DNA from: an uncultured Granulosicoccaceae bacterium
GTDB taxonomy: Bacteria > Pseudomonadota > Gammaproteobacteria > Granulosicoccales > Granulosicoccaceae
Assembly: GCA_937922675.1 (NCBI GenBank)
Contig: CALAJN010000003.1
Span: 62,001-126,000, forward strand
Direction of reading: 5' to 3'
Length of the DNA stretch: 64,000 bases
In this document: one piece after another, positions 32,270 to 41,264 of the stretch
Position numbering within the stretch: the stretch's first letter is position 1
How the letters are laid out: each line of letters begins with the position of its first letter
Translations under genes and position numbers: made by a program
The notes under the pieces: model-generated
Databases searched by the model: none
What the model saw: only the letters and a program-made list of their open reading frames with translations
Told to the model about the DNA's origin: nothing

Positions 32270-32632
32270 ATGGCGGTAGTTATGGAGCGTGTTCGAGACC
32301 TCTCTATCGAGGTCACGAAGTTGTCTGCGTGCGGGCAATCAACATCAGTGGCCGCGACCGAAATTGATCTGGCTCAGGCTGTGGATCTGATCAGCGAGCT
32401 TGCAGCCGTTGCGTGCGAGCACGAGTCTTCAATTGATCTGAGAAGCTGGACCAACTACCTCGACCTCTATCGCACCTACCTGGAGAATCATGCGCTGGCA
32501 GATTCGGCTGGTGAGAGTGTGGTAGTTGCCTGTTTTGGTGGTTTTGTACGTGACACCAAGCTACTGGCGCTGGCAGCAGCGCAAGCCTCAGCGGAATCCG
32601 GATGCAAGGTTCCCGCGCCCTCGGCTCTGTAG
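32270..32632 (+). CDS. Hypothetical protein (120 aa)
   Basis: Complete ORF with upstream purine-rich GGTGAGGGATAAACC; no family recognised. Confidence 0.5.
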   Translation: MAVVMERVRDLSIEVTKLSACGQSTSVAATEIDLAQAVDLISELAAVACEHESSIDLRSWTNYLDLYRTYLENHALADSAGESVVVACFGGFVRDTKLLALAAAQASAESGCKVPAPSAL

Positions 32633-32946
32633 TGACCGCGCCGGAGCTCTACAGCCGCACCCGCTGCGTAGACAGCTTGACCTCAAGCTGCAAGCTACCC
32701 TCGTTGACGAGCCACTTGCGCAGCGAATAGCTGCGCATGCCCTCAGCGTGCATTGGATCGGCATCCGCAATCGCTTGCGCCTTCTGCATCGATGCACAAG
32801 CGCATGCTTGTTGAAATTGGAGCGGCGTCGGTTGTGGCGATCGTGTCCAAGGCGGGTATGGGGCGCGATATCTATGAGGTGATGAACCTGACGTTCAGAA
32901 AGATCACTGGCTACCTTATGGCAGGCCTTGCTTGAGACCGGTCATA

Positions 32947-33816
32947 ATGCGTAACGTCACCGAAGAGAACATCACGGATACTTTTCTTGGCTATTTTGGC
33001 AAGGACACCAATCCGCGAGTTCGTGAACTCATCGATAGCCTGTCGCGGCACTTGCATGCCTTTGCCAGGGAGACTCGCCTGACCCATGAAGAATGGCAGC
33101 AGGGCTTGGAGTTACTACGCGAGACTGGCCGTATAACCACGCCTCAGCGTGATGAATTTGTATTGATGTCAGATGTGTTGGGTTTGTCTTCCCTGGTCGA
33201 TATGATGCACTCCTCCGAGGTGGGTACCAGTTCCAGCGTGCTTGGTCCTTTTCATGTATCCAACCCTCCCAGCTACCCGATGGGCGCTGACTTGCGTGGT
33301 GACTTCGACGGAGATATCGTGCTGGTCAAGGGGCGTGTGCTGGATGCCGATGGCAATCCGATCCCGGCCGCTACTCTTGATATCTGGCAAACGGCTCCCA
33401 ACGGGTTGTACTCATCGCAGGATCACGCGCAGGACGAGTTCAGTTTTCACGCCAAGTTCACGACTGATTCTGATGGTAGCTATCGCTTTACGACGGTCAA
33501 GCCTGTGCCGTATACCGTCCCCACTGACGGCCCTGTGGGCCAGATTCTGGACGCCACCGGTCGCCATCCCTGGCGGCCATCGCATTTGCACTACATAGTG
33601 GAAGCCGAGGGATTCAGGCCTCTGGTCACCGAGGTGTTCCCGGACGATGATCCCTATCTGGATCAGGATACGGTGTTCGGTGTGCGCGACGACCTGGTGA
33701 TGCACTACCAGCCGCAGGCAGCGGGTAGTTTTCCTTCGGAGGGTCTTGCCCTGAGTGGTAAGGTCAAGAGTGACTGGCAGCTGGTCGAGTTTGACATTGT
33801 GCTCGTTAGTGCCTGA
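32947..33816 (+). CDS. Intradiol ring-cleavage dioxygenase (catechol/hydroxyquinol 1,2-dioxygenase family)
   Basis: N-terminal helical dioxygenase domain; SSSVLGPFHVSNPPSYPMG, VLDADGNPIPAATLDIWQTAPNGLYSSQD, RPSHLHYIVEAEGFRPLVTEVFPDDDPYLDQD. Confidence 0.93.
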   Translation: MRNVTEENITDTFLGYFGKDTNPRVRELIDSLSRHLHAFARETRLTHEEWQQGLELLRETGRITTPQRDEFVLMSDVLGLSSLVDMMHSSEVGTSSSVLGPFHVSNPPSYPMGADLRGDFDGDIVLVKGRVLDADGNPIPAATLDIWQTAPNGLYSSQDHAQDEFSFHAKFTTDSDGSYRFTTVKPVPYTVPTDGPVGQILDATGRHPWRPSHLHYIVEAEGFRPLVTEVFPDDDPYLDQDTVFGVRDDLVMHYQPQAAGSFPSEGLALSGKVKSDWQLVEFDIVLVSA

Positions 33817-34090
33817 ACGTTGAGGTTTGCGCGCACACGTGTGAGTTCGGAGTGCGTACTCTTGCTTACGTCAATACCCGCCAACAGGTCTGCAAGACAA
33901 GCTCCGCTGTGCTGGTAGTGTTCTCGCAGTAGCGTTCAAGCCTGGTCACTGTCGCTCTGTTTCAGAATGCGGTTTGCAGACTGAAATCAGTTGGTGCTTC
34001 CATGCCTCGCGGCCTGTGCCAATGCTGCCGCGTCGTGCAAGTTCTTCAAGTCAGTGGTCAGGTTTCAGCGCAAGCAAAGCAGGTGCAACA

Positions 34091-35290
34091 ATGCGAGTAT
34101 CAGGAGTATTCATAGCGGTAGTGGTGGCGGCCAGCGCTCCTTCATGCGCTGATGAACCCATACGTGGCAAGCGAGCTACGTCATTGTCGCCCGCCTTTGA
34201 TCGCCAGTTTCGTGTGCCTTGGTCAGACTCTGCGACCTCCTTGAGCACGCGTACGCTTGCCGATGGCTTGCAGGTGCCTTGGGGGGTAGCAAGCCTGCCC
34301 AACAGTGAGGGGCTGTTGGTGACCGAGCGCAGCGGACAACTGCGTCACGTTACGCTCGATGGCAAACTGTCGTCGCCGCTGCAGGGAGTGCCAGAGGTGC
34401 ACGCACGTGGGCAGGGTGGCTTGCTTGATGTGGCTCTTGGGCCCGACTTTGCCATCGATCGGTTGGTCTACTTCAGTTATGCAAAGCCCGTGGGTGATGG
34501 GCTAAGCGTTACCGCAGCCGCACGAGGCACGCTCCGTGAAGATCTCGCTGCAATAGAAAACCTTGTGGACATCTTTGTACAGTCGCCGCCGTCACCCACG
34601 GCAAAGCACTATGGCTCACGGGTAGTTTTTGATGAGAATGGGCATGTGTATGTGACGACCGGCGAGCACTCAGCCGAGTCAGAACGAGTGCTGGCGCAGG
34701 ATCTTGCAACAACCTATGGCAAGGTCATTCGTCTTGGGCCTGATGGTGAAATACCGCCTGACAATCCCTTTGTTGATCGGGACGACGCCATGCCCGAGAT
34801 CTGGTCCTATGGTCATCGCAATATCCAGGGAGCGGCCTTTGATCAAGACGGTGTGCTGTGGACCATTGAGCATGGCCCACGCGGAGGCGATGAGCTGAAC
34901 CAGCCAGAGGCGGGCGGTAACTACGGCTGGCCTGTCATTACCTATGGCATCAATTACTGGGGAACGTCGATTGGCGAAGGCATCGCCACCGCAACTGGAA
35001 TGGAGCAACCTGTTTATTTCTGGGATCCCGTCATTGCGCCGTCTGGTATGAGTTTTCATTCAGGTGAAGCGTTTTCACACTGGAATGGTGATTTGCTGAT
35101 CGGTGGCCTGGTCGCACGCGCACTGGTACGGATGGACATTGACAACAACGGAGATATCATCGGCGAGGAGCACCTGCTGCCAGGTATCGGTCGTGTACGT
35201 GATGTCGAGGTACTTCAGGACGGTAGTCTCGTTTTGCTGGTGGAGGGCTCAACAGGCTCCGTTGTGCATGTGACACCAGGGACGCCCTGA
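34091..35290 (+). CDS. PQQ-dependent sugar dehydrogenase (soluble glucose dehydrogenase/YliI-like), exported
   Basis: LADGLQVPWGVASLPNSEGLLVTERSGQLRHV, YGHRNIQGAAFDQDGVLWTIEHGPRGGDELNQPEAGGNYGWPVITYGINYWG. Confidence 0.93.
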   Translation: MRVSGVFIAVVVAASAPSCADEPIRGKRATSLSPAFDRQFRVPWSDSATSLSTRTLADGLQVPWGVASLPNSEGLLVTERSGQLRHVTLDGKLSSPLQGVPEVHARGQGGLLDVALGPDFAIDRLVYFSYAKPVGDGLSVTAAARGTLREDLAAIENLVDIFVQSPPSPTAKHYGSRVVFDENGHVYVTTGEHSAESERVLAQDLATTYGKVIRLGPDGEIPPDNPFVDRDDAMPEIWSYGHRNIQGAAFDQDGVLWTIEHGPRGGDELNQPEAGGNYGWPVITYGINYWGTSIGEGIATATGMEQPVYFWDPVIAPSGMSFHSGEAFSHWNGDLLIGGLVARALVRMDIDNNGDIIGEEHLLPGIGRVRDVEVLQDGSLVLLVEGSTGSVVHVTPGTP

Positions 35291-35327
35291 TACATCTGCG
35301 GTGTGTAGTTATCGGGCGTGCAGTTGA

Positions 35328-36674
35328 GTGACTCGAAGTCGTCGCTATCTGGTATCTCTGGCCGTTCCGGTCATTCTTGCCAATATCGGTGTGTCCCTTG
35401 CCGGTATTGCTGATACCGCGGTCATGGGGCGCATGGCAGATGCTGTGTATTTATCGGCAACAGCGGTAGGTGCAGCCTTTTTCTCCACCTTGTACTGGGC
35501 GTTTGGTTTTCTCCGCATGTCCACCGGCGGGCTCGTTGCGCAGGCCTTTGGAGCGCAGGATCAGCAATCGCAACGGCGCATGATCTGGCGAGCACTGGCT
35601 CTTGCCCTGCTCGTTGGTCTGATCGTGATACTGCTACAAGGGCCGCTATTGTTTTTGGGACTGTCTGCGATAGACAACGAAGGGCGTCTTCACGCCTTGA
35701 TTACAGAGTACACACGCGTACGTGTGTGGTCCGCACCTGCAGTCCTGTGTTTGTTTGTGCTGCACGGTGCCTTGGTGGGTCGGCAATCGATGCGCCTGTT
35801 GTTGATGCTGCAACTGCTGCAGACGGGGCTCAACGTCGTGCTCAACATCATACTGTTCGCAACGACCGAGCTTGCCATCAGTGGAGTTGCAGCGGCGTCA
35901 GTGATTGCAGACTATGTCGCCTTGCTCTGTGCACTGGCGGCACTCGTTCCACTATTACGCGGCGATACTCGTCATTGCCTGGACTGGTTGCTGGACAAGG
36001 CTGCCTTGCGCCGATTGTTTTCCATGAGTGGTCATCTTTTTGTGAGGTCGCTATTTTTGACTGGCGCCTATTTCTGGCTGACAGCTGCAGGCTCCAGACT
36101 TGGAGTAGAGGTTGTTGCAGCCAATGCTATCCTGTTGCTGCTGGTTACCTTTACTGCGCATTTTCTCGACGGTTTTGCCCATGCAGCCGAGGCCTTGGTG
36201 GGTGAGGCGATTGGTGCACACAATCAACAGGCATTGGTATCTTCTGTCGCCCGCAGCGCAGAGCTGTCTATTGGTGTGGCTGTGCTGATGACTGTGGTGT
36301 ATTTCATCTGTGGCGGCTGGTTTATCGACATGATGACTACCGACCCTGCCACTCGTGCAGCTACAAGAGAGTGGCTTCCGTGGGCGTGGGCGCTACCTCT
36401 TGCAGGGGTAGGCAGTTTTCTTCTAGACGGTATCTTCATCGGTGCCACGCACACACGTGCGATGCGCGACACGGTGGTTATCGCCTGTATCGGTTTTGTT
36501 GTGACAACCAGCCTGCTATTGCCGCATTTTTCCAATCACGGATTGTGGGCTGCCTATATGCTGATGCAGATTGTTCGGGCTGTGGGCCTGGGGATACTGT
36601 TGCCGGGCTTGCTGCGTACTGCCATACAGGATGCAGGCTCCAAGCCGATCGCTGTTCAAGCGACCACGCGGTAG
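35328..36674 (+). CDS. MATE family efflux transporter (DinF-like)
   Basis: VSLAVPVILANIGVSLAGIADTAVMGRM, GFLRMSTGGLVAQAFGAQD, FLDGFAHAAEALVGEAIGA. Confidence 0.94.
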   Translation: MTRSRRYLVSLAVPVILANIGVSLAGIADTAVMGRMADAVYLSATAVGAAFFSTLYWAFGFLRMSTGGLVAQAFGAQDQQSQRRMIWRALALALLVGLIVILLQGPLLFLGLSAIDNEGRLHALITEYTRVRVWSAPAVLCLFVLHGALVGRQSMRLLLMLQLLQTGLNVVLNIILFATTELAISGVAAASVIADYVALLCALAALVPLLRGDTRHCLDWLLDKAALRRLFSMSGHLFVRSLFLTGAYFWLTAAGSRLGVEVVAANAILLLLVTFTAHFLDGFAHAAEALVGEAIGAHNQQALVSSVARSAELSIGVAVLMTVVYFICGGWFIDMMTTDPATRAATREWLPWAWALPLAGVGSFLLDGIFIGATHTRAMRDTVVIACIGFVVTTSLLLPHFSNHGLWAAYMLMQIVRAVGLGILLPGLLRTAIQDAGSKPIAVQATTR

Positions 36675-37810
36675 CGTTCGAGCGCCTCGTGGCAGAGCGT
36701 TATCCCAAGGCCTTCACCCGTTGGGACACGGACACGTCCATCGGCATCAAGGCCGATCGGCTGGGTGACAATCTCTCGACGAAAGGGGTGCGCAGAGCGG
36801 TCGTATTCGAGCACAGGTTCGGTTGGGTAGAGGGCATGATGTGGGGCCGGTAGCGCTGCGATCCATTGAAGCGAGGCAGCCTGTGCAACTGCACTTCCCC
36901 AGACATGGGGGTTGACGGCAACTCCGTGGGCTTGTGCCATGGCTGCGATGTCACGCGCAGCGGTGAAGCCACCACAAGAAGCAATGTCCGGTTGTGCGAC
37001 GTCAAGTCCACCGGCCATCAGAAGCTCTTTGAAACCATAGGGCGTGTGCTCGTTTTCACCCCCGGCAATAGGTGTATGCAATGCCTGTCGCAGCAGGCGG
37101 TAGCCTTGGATATCCTCAGGCACAACAGGCTCCTCGTACCAGCGCAAGCCCATCGTGTCCAGTGCCCGGCCAAGTTTTAGCGCATCGCTACGGCCGTAGG
37201 CGTGGTTGGTGTCGACCATCAACTCCGTATCGTCGTCACCGAGCGCTTGGCGAATGGCTTCCATTGTGGCGATGTCGTCAGCAACCCCAAATCCAAGTTT
37301 GATTTTTTGTGCCGTGTAGCCAGCTTCCTTGTGCTCAATCGCCTCGTCGGCAAGGCGCTTGGCCTCACCTCTCCCCTCGAGGCGGTAAAAGCCGGTGGCA
37401 TAGGGCTGAACGTGGCTTCGGTGGGCTCCGCCCAGTAGCTGGTGGACAGGTACGCCAAGCCGTTTGCCCGCGATATCCCACAGAGCAATATCAATGGCAC
37501 TGATAGCGGCAATTACCGAACCCTTGCGACCGTAATCCCGTGTTGCGTGGTACATCTTGTGCCACAAGGGACCGCTGCACATTGCATTTTGCTCGATGAC
37601 GAGGGGAGCCAGTGCATGGGTAATCGTTGCCGCGGCGATTTCCGGTGGCTCCAATCCCTGACAAAATGCCTCACCCCAGCCGACCAATCCTTCATCGGTG
37701 TGTATGCACACCAAGGTCGCCGCACGCTGTCGCACCCACCCCTGAGAAAAAGCAAATGCCTGCTCAAGCGGTGTCTTGAGGATATAAACCTCGACGCCTG
37801 TAATAATCAT
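36656..37810 (-). CDS. Enolase-superfamily protein (mandelate racemase/muconate lactonizing enzyme family, MR-like)
   Basis: ISAIDIALWDIAGKRLGVPVHQLLGG, AQKIKLGFG (KxK), LMVDTNHAYGRSDA, YEEPVVPED, GGENEHTPYGF, VNPHVWGS. Confidence 0.93.
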   Translation of the reverse strand: MIITGVEVYILKTPLEQAFAFSQGWVRQRAATLVCIHTDEGLVGWGEAFCQGLEPPEIAAATITHALAPLVIEQNAMCSGPLWHKMYHATRDYGRKGSVIAAISAIDIALWDIAGKRLGVPVHQLLGGAHRSHVQPYATGFYRLEGRGEAKRLADEAIEHKEAGYTAQKIKLGFGVADDIATMEAIRQALGDDDTELMVDTNHAYGRSDALKLGRALDTMGLRWYEEPVVPEDIQGYRLLRQALHTPIAGGENEHTPYGFKELLMAGGLDVAQPDIASCGGFTAARDIAAMAQAHGVAVNPHVWGSAVAQAASLQWIAALPAPHHALYPTEPVLEYDRSAHPFRREIVTQPIGLDADGRVRVPTGEGLGITLCHEALERYRVVA

Positions 37811-37871
37811 CGACCGATGTAATCACACCTTTGTGTGTTCTGTCACGCCCGGCTCGTGGCAGACTGTCTGC

Positions 37872-38645
37872 ATGACTAACGATTCAAGCAAGGCTCCTGC
37901 AGCTGCCTTTCTCATCATTGGCAATGAGATCTTGAGTGGTCGCACACAGGATCTGAACCTGGCGTACGCGGCCGAACAACTGGTTGCCCGGGGTATCCGT
38001 GTGGCGGAGGCGCGGGTCGTACCCGATACTGAGGCGGCTATCGTTGCTGCAGTCAACCAATTGCGCTCTGCCTACGATCTTGTGTTTACCAGTGGGGGAA
38101 TCGGCCCGACCCATGACGACATTACTGCAGACTGTATCGGTATGGCCTTCGGCTTACCGGTGACTGTCGATCCGGAAGCGCAACGCCGTCTTGCCGCCTT
38201 GTGTGATGAGAAAGGGATTGAGCTCAATGAGGATCGTCTGCGCATGGCAAGAATGCCCCAAGGTGCACAGTTGATAGACAACCCGGTCTCCGGTGCGCCT
38301 GGTTTTATTGTCGACAATGTATACGTCATGGCCGGTGTGCCGCGCATCATGCAGGCCATGCTCGATGTCGTGATGCCCTCCCTGCCAACAGGGCCAGTCA
38401 TGGCCAGCGTGAGCACCGTTGTGCTGGATCTCGGTGAGGGTGACATCGCTACACCGCTGCGTGAGCTCCAGGCGCGATGGCCGTCTGTTGATATCGGTAG
38501 CTATCCCGGAAGGGTAGATGGGCGTTTCCGTGTAGAGCTTGTGGCACGCTCGGCTGATGACGCAGCCCTGGCAAGCGCACACGCTGAACTTCGTTCCTTG
38601 CTTGCGGAGCTGGCCCGGCGTCTAGGAGGCGTCCTGTTGCCTTGA
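37872..38645 (+). CDS. Competence/damage-inducible CinA N-terminal (MoaB/MogA-like molybdopterin-binding) protein
   Basis: AAFLIIGNEILSGRTQDLNLAYAAEQLVARGIRVAEARVVPD, LVFTSGGIGPTHDDITADCIGMAFG. Confidence 0.92.
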   Translation: MTNDSSKAPAAAFLIIGNEILSGRTQDLNLAYAAEQLVARGIRVAEARVVPDTEAAIVAAVNQLRSAYDLVFTSGGIGPTHDDITADCIGMAFGLPVTVDPEAQRRLAALCDEKGIELNEDRLRMARMPQGAQLIDNPVSGAPGFIVDNVYVMAGVPRIMQAMLDVVMPSLPTGPVMASVSTVVLDLGEGDIATPLRELQARWPSVDIGSYPGRVDGRFRVELVARSADDAALASAHAELRSLLAELARRLGGVLLP

Positions 38646-38690
38646 GCAGAGTGAGGCGATGAGTATTGATCAATGGCGACTCGATAAAGT

Positions 38691-38711
38691 CAACCACACC
38701 TGGTGGTTGAT
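38691..38711. terminator. Hairpin TCAACCAC-acctg-GTGGTTGA between convergent genes
   Basis: Perfect 8-bp stem with 5-nt loop, overlapping the stop of the minus-strand gene. No clear T-run, so terminator function is inferred. Confidence 0.35.
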
Positions 38712-39697
38712 CACGGATTGGCAGCCGCGATGATCGGGGCACCGCCCACACTCACCTCGTGCAAGTCCGAGCCGCTTGCCCGAGCCACGCTCAAGCCCTC
38801 ATGGTTTTCGTGAGTGCTTAGCGAAAGTCTGCCAAGTACGGCTTTGGCAAACTGACTTCCTGCGGCGCCCTCGTGCAAATAGAGAACAGGCACCTTGGCA
38901 GCGTCAGCATGGCGCAGGGCTTCGCTCGCCCCCTGTGTGTTCCTCTCGGCGAGTTCCGCTGAGTAGCCATCAGCAGGAGATGTTCTGTGACCGGGTCCGA
39001 TGACAAGCAGGTCTGCCTTGTCAAGACAGCTGACAAGCCGAGGGCCATCGCAGGACCACGGTGCTGATACGCTGACGTTTGTGCCGCGACTGATAAACCA
39101 TCCTCGAGTTACGGCATCCTCTGTATCACCGCTTGGTCCTGCAAGGTGAGCCATGGTGATATTGAGACTGGGGGCGTCGACTGGCGCAAATGGCATGTCG
39201 CTGTCCAGCAACCAGGCGATGACCTGCTCAAGCCATATTTCCGTCTGCGCGTCTGCCCGACCGCTCGACTGGCGGGGACGTACAAAGTCGTGAATTGGAT
39301 TGGCACCGAGGGCTGCGCGCCTTGCACCATTCTTGCCTATTGCACCAACTGCAATTGATGCTGAATCAGTCACTGCGCCGCTCTGGCTCGACAAGGGCAA
39401 AAGCGGAAACCAGGACAGCTCACCCGAGGCGCCACTGAGCAGTACGGCGTCAGATGCGGGGGTCCAGTCAACGCCTTTCAGACTCAAGGGAGTTTCGTGA
39501 CCTTGCGCATCGAGATCAAAAATTTCGACGAGCGCACGGTGTGACGCTGTTTGTGAGCTGAAAGTCGCTTGCGAGGCAGATAGTGTGCTGCCGGACACGC
39601 CGAACACCAGTAGTGCGGAGCACGCCACCGCGCGCCATCCCACATCGCGTGGAGCAGGCAGTAGCCGTCCGGTTCTCGGGCGGGTGGAATTGTTCAT
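38711..39697 (-). CDS. Hypothetical exported protein resembling the N-terminal region of ImpA/DUF4092-type metalloproteases
   Basis: N-terminal signal-like segment; ALGANPI...IWLEQVIAWLLD...LNITMAHLAG...CLDKADLLVIGPGH...KVPVLYLHEG pattern. No peptidase domain present. Confidence 0.4.
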   Translation of the reverse strand: MNNSTRPRTGRLLPAPRDVGWRAVACSALLVFGVSGSTLSASQATFSSQTASHRALVEIFDLDAQGHETPLSLKGVDWTPASDAVLLSGASGELSWFPLLPLSSQSGAVTDSASIAVGAIGKNGARRAALGANPIHDFVRPRQSSGRADAQTEIWLEQVIAWLLDSDMPFAPVDAPSLNITMAHLAGPSGDTEDAVTRGWFISRGTNVSVSAPWSCDGPRLVSCLDKADLLVIGPGHRTSPADGYSAELAERNTQGASEALRHADAAKVPVLYLHEGAAGSQFAKAVLGRLSLSTHENHEGLSVARASGSDLHEVSVGGAPIIAAANP

Positions 39698-39950
39698 TGG
39701 TTCATCCTTGTGGGGCTTGCCGTACGACGCATCTCACTTCACGTCGTACGGACACCCTCTTGTTATTTGGGTACTGCTTTTGAGCAATGCTGCGCTCAGA
39801 CCAGTTATCGGGAGGTATGCAAATCGCTTGCGTCATAGTCTGCAACAAGGCGAGCTTGTTCACGCTGACAGAGCCTGTCGATGCAGTTACGTGATGTGCT
39901 TGCAGTTGCGCCTTGTGCGGCTTCGCAGTCTGAACCTCGACCACGACAAC

Positions 39951-40934
39951 ATGGAGCAACGGTTGAGTACTCTCGTCAGCGTTCAAGTTGAAATGCAGGT
40001 TGATGTTACGGCGTCGTCAAGTCACACTCCTGATGTGACTGATTCACGTTCCATTTCGTTTGCCTTTGTGCTCATGCTTACTGCGTTCGCGCTGTTTGTG
40101 GTTATGGACACCAGTGCAAAGTGGTTGGTAGTTGGCGCTCTACCCGCATTGCAAGTCGCCTTTATGCGTTTTGCTGTCCATCTCATATGGGTGGTCGTGT
40201 TGTACCTGCCTCGACAGGGACACTCACTAGTGCAGTCTCGCACACGTGGCTGGCAACTACTGCGTGGCCTGATGCTGGCTTCTGCGACGATGTTCAATTT
40301 CACGGCACTCCAATATTTGCCGCTGCCTGTGACCATCAGTATTTTTTTTACAGGTCCCATCATCGTGTGTCTGCTCAGCATTCCGGTGCTGGGAGAGCGC
40401 GTAGGAATACGACGTTTTGTAGCGGTTGGCATCGGTTTTTTGGGCGTTCTTGTGATCGTCCAACCCTGGAGTGAGCGTTTTGACTGGCACATCCTGCTTT
40501 CGCTTGCTGCGGCGTTCAGCGCTGCCATGTACTTTGTCTTGTCACGCAAGATCCGCGGGTCAGACGACAATGGAACATCGCAGTTTTATGTAGGTCTGGT
40601 CGGATCGCTGGTCACCTTACCCTTTGCTGTCCAGGCCTGGGTGTGGCCAACCGAGGCGCTGCAGTGGGCTTTGCTTGTTCTTCTGGGCACCTTGGGTATG
40701 CTCGGGCACACGTTCGTCACTCGTGCGCACGAGTTGGCCGAGGCTTCGGTTCTCGCGCCATCGGTGTACTCACAGATGATCTTCGTGACGATATCGAGCT
40801 GGTTTGTGTTTGGCACAGCACCCACACCTGCCACCTTGTTTGGCGCTACCATCATCATTGTCAGTGGCTTGTACATCTGGTGGCGTGAACGATCGCTGCT
40901 GGCCATTGAGCGGATGGGCAAGGCAGCACGCTAA
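39951..40934 (+). CDS. DMT family transporter (EamA domains)
   Basis: About 10 TMs, VVMDTSAKWLV, FTALQYLPLPVTISIFFTGPIIVCLLSIPVLGERVG. Start corrected from 39585. Confidence 0.9.
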   Translation: MEQRLSTLVSVQVEMQVDVTASSSHTPDVTDSRSISFAFVLMLTAFALFVVMDTSAKWLVVGALPALQVAFMRFAVHLIWVVVLYLPRQGHSLVQSRTRGWQLLRGLMLASATMFNFTALQYLPLPVTISIFFTGPIIVCLLSIPVLGERVGIRRFVAVGIGFLGVLVIVQPWSERFDWHILLSLAAAFSAAMYFVLSRKIRGSDDNGTSQFYVGLVGSLVTLPFAVQAWVWPTEALQWALLVLLGTLGMLGHTFVTRAHELAEASVLAPSVYSQMIFVTISSWFVFGTAPTPATLFGATIIIVSGLYIWWRERSLLAIERMGKAAR

Positions 40935-41036
40935 GGCCAGGTACCTCTGCAAAAGCACGTCTGCAAGAATATCAGCAGCAATGCGCTTATCGTCGGTCCC
41001 GGTAGGGCCCGGGTCGAACACGGAAGCGGCCAGGTT

Positions 41037-41264
41037 TCATACTCGGCCATGCTCGGACAAGCGTTTCTGTAGCCCGCCTGCGACCGCAAGATCGTGGTGC
41101 AACGCCAGGATCCAGCCTTGGGTGAGAAAAAAACAGGCCTCGTCGAGCCGCTGGTCTTGCTCAGCCTCATCTGCCGCTGCCGTATACAAGCGCACGACTT
41201 CGGTGTGATCACCGGCTGCAAGCGCGTGGTGCAGTTTGGTGTCAGGGTGAGCGGGCATCAACAA
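41037..41264 (-). CDS. Small hypothetical protein (75 aa), overlapping the 3' end of the Rieske oxygenase gene
   Basis: ORF starts 23 bp inside the upstream gene's 3' end, consistent with translational coupling; soluble helical composition. Confidence 0.5.
   Translation of the reverse strand: MLMPAHPDTKLHHALAAGDHTEVVRLYTAAADEAEQDQRLDEACFFLTQGWILALHHDLAVAGGLQKRLSEHGRV

Noticed and set aside
32947-37810. Catechol dioxygenase + muconate cycloisomerase pathway (beta-ketoadipate)
   Set aside because: The enolase-superfamily protein has a KxK motif and a conserved HVWGS histidine more like the mandelate racemase/acid-sugar subgroup. It is on the opposite strand and separated by unrelated genes.
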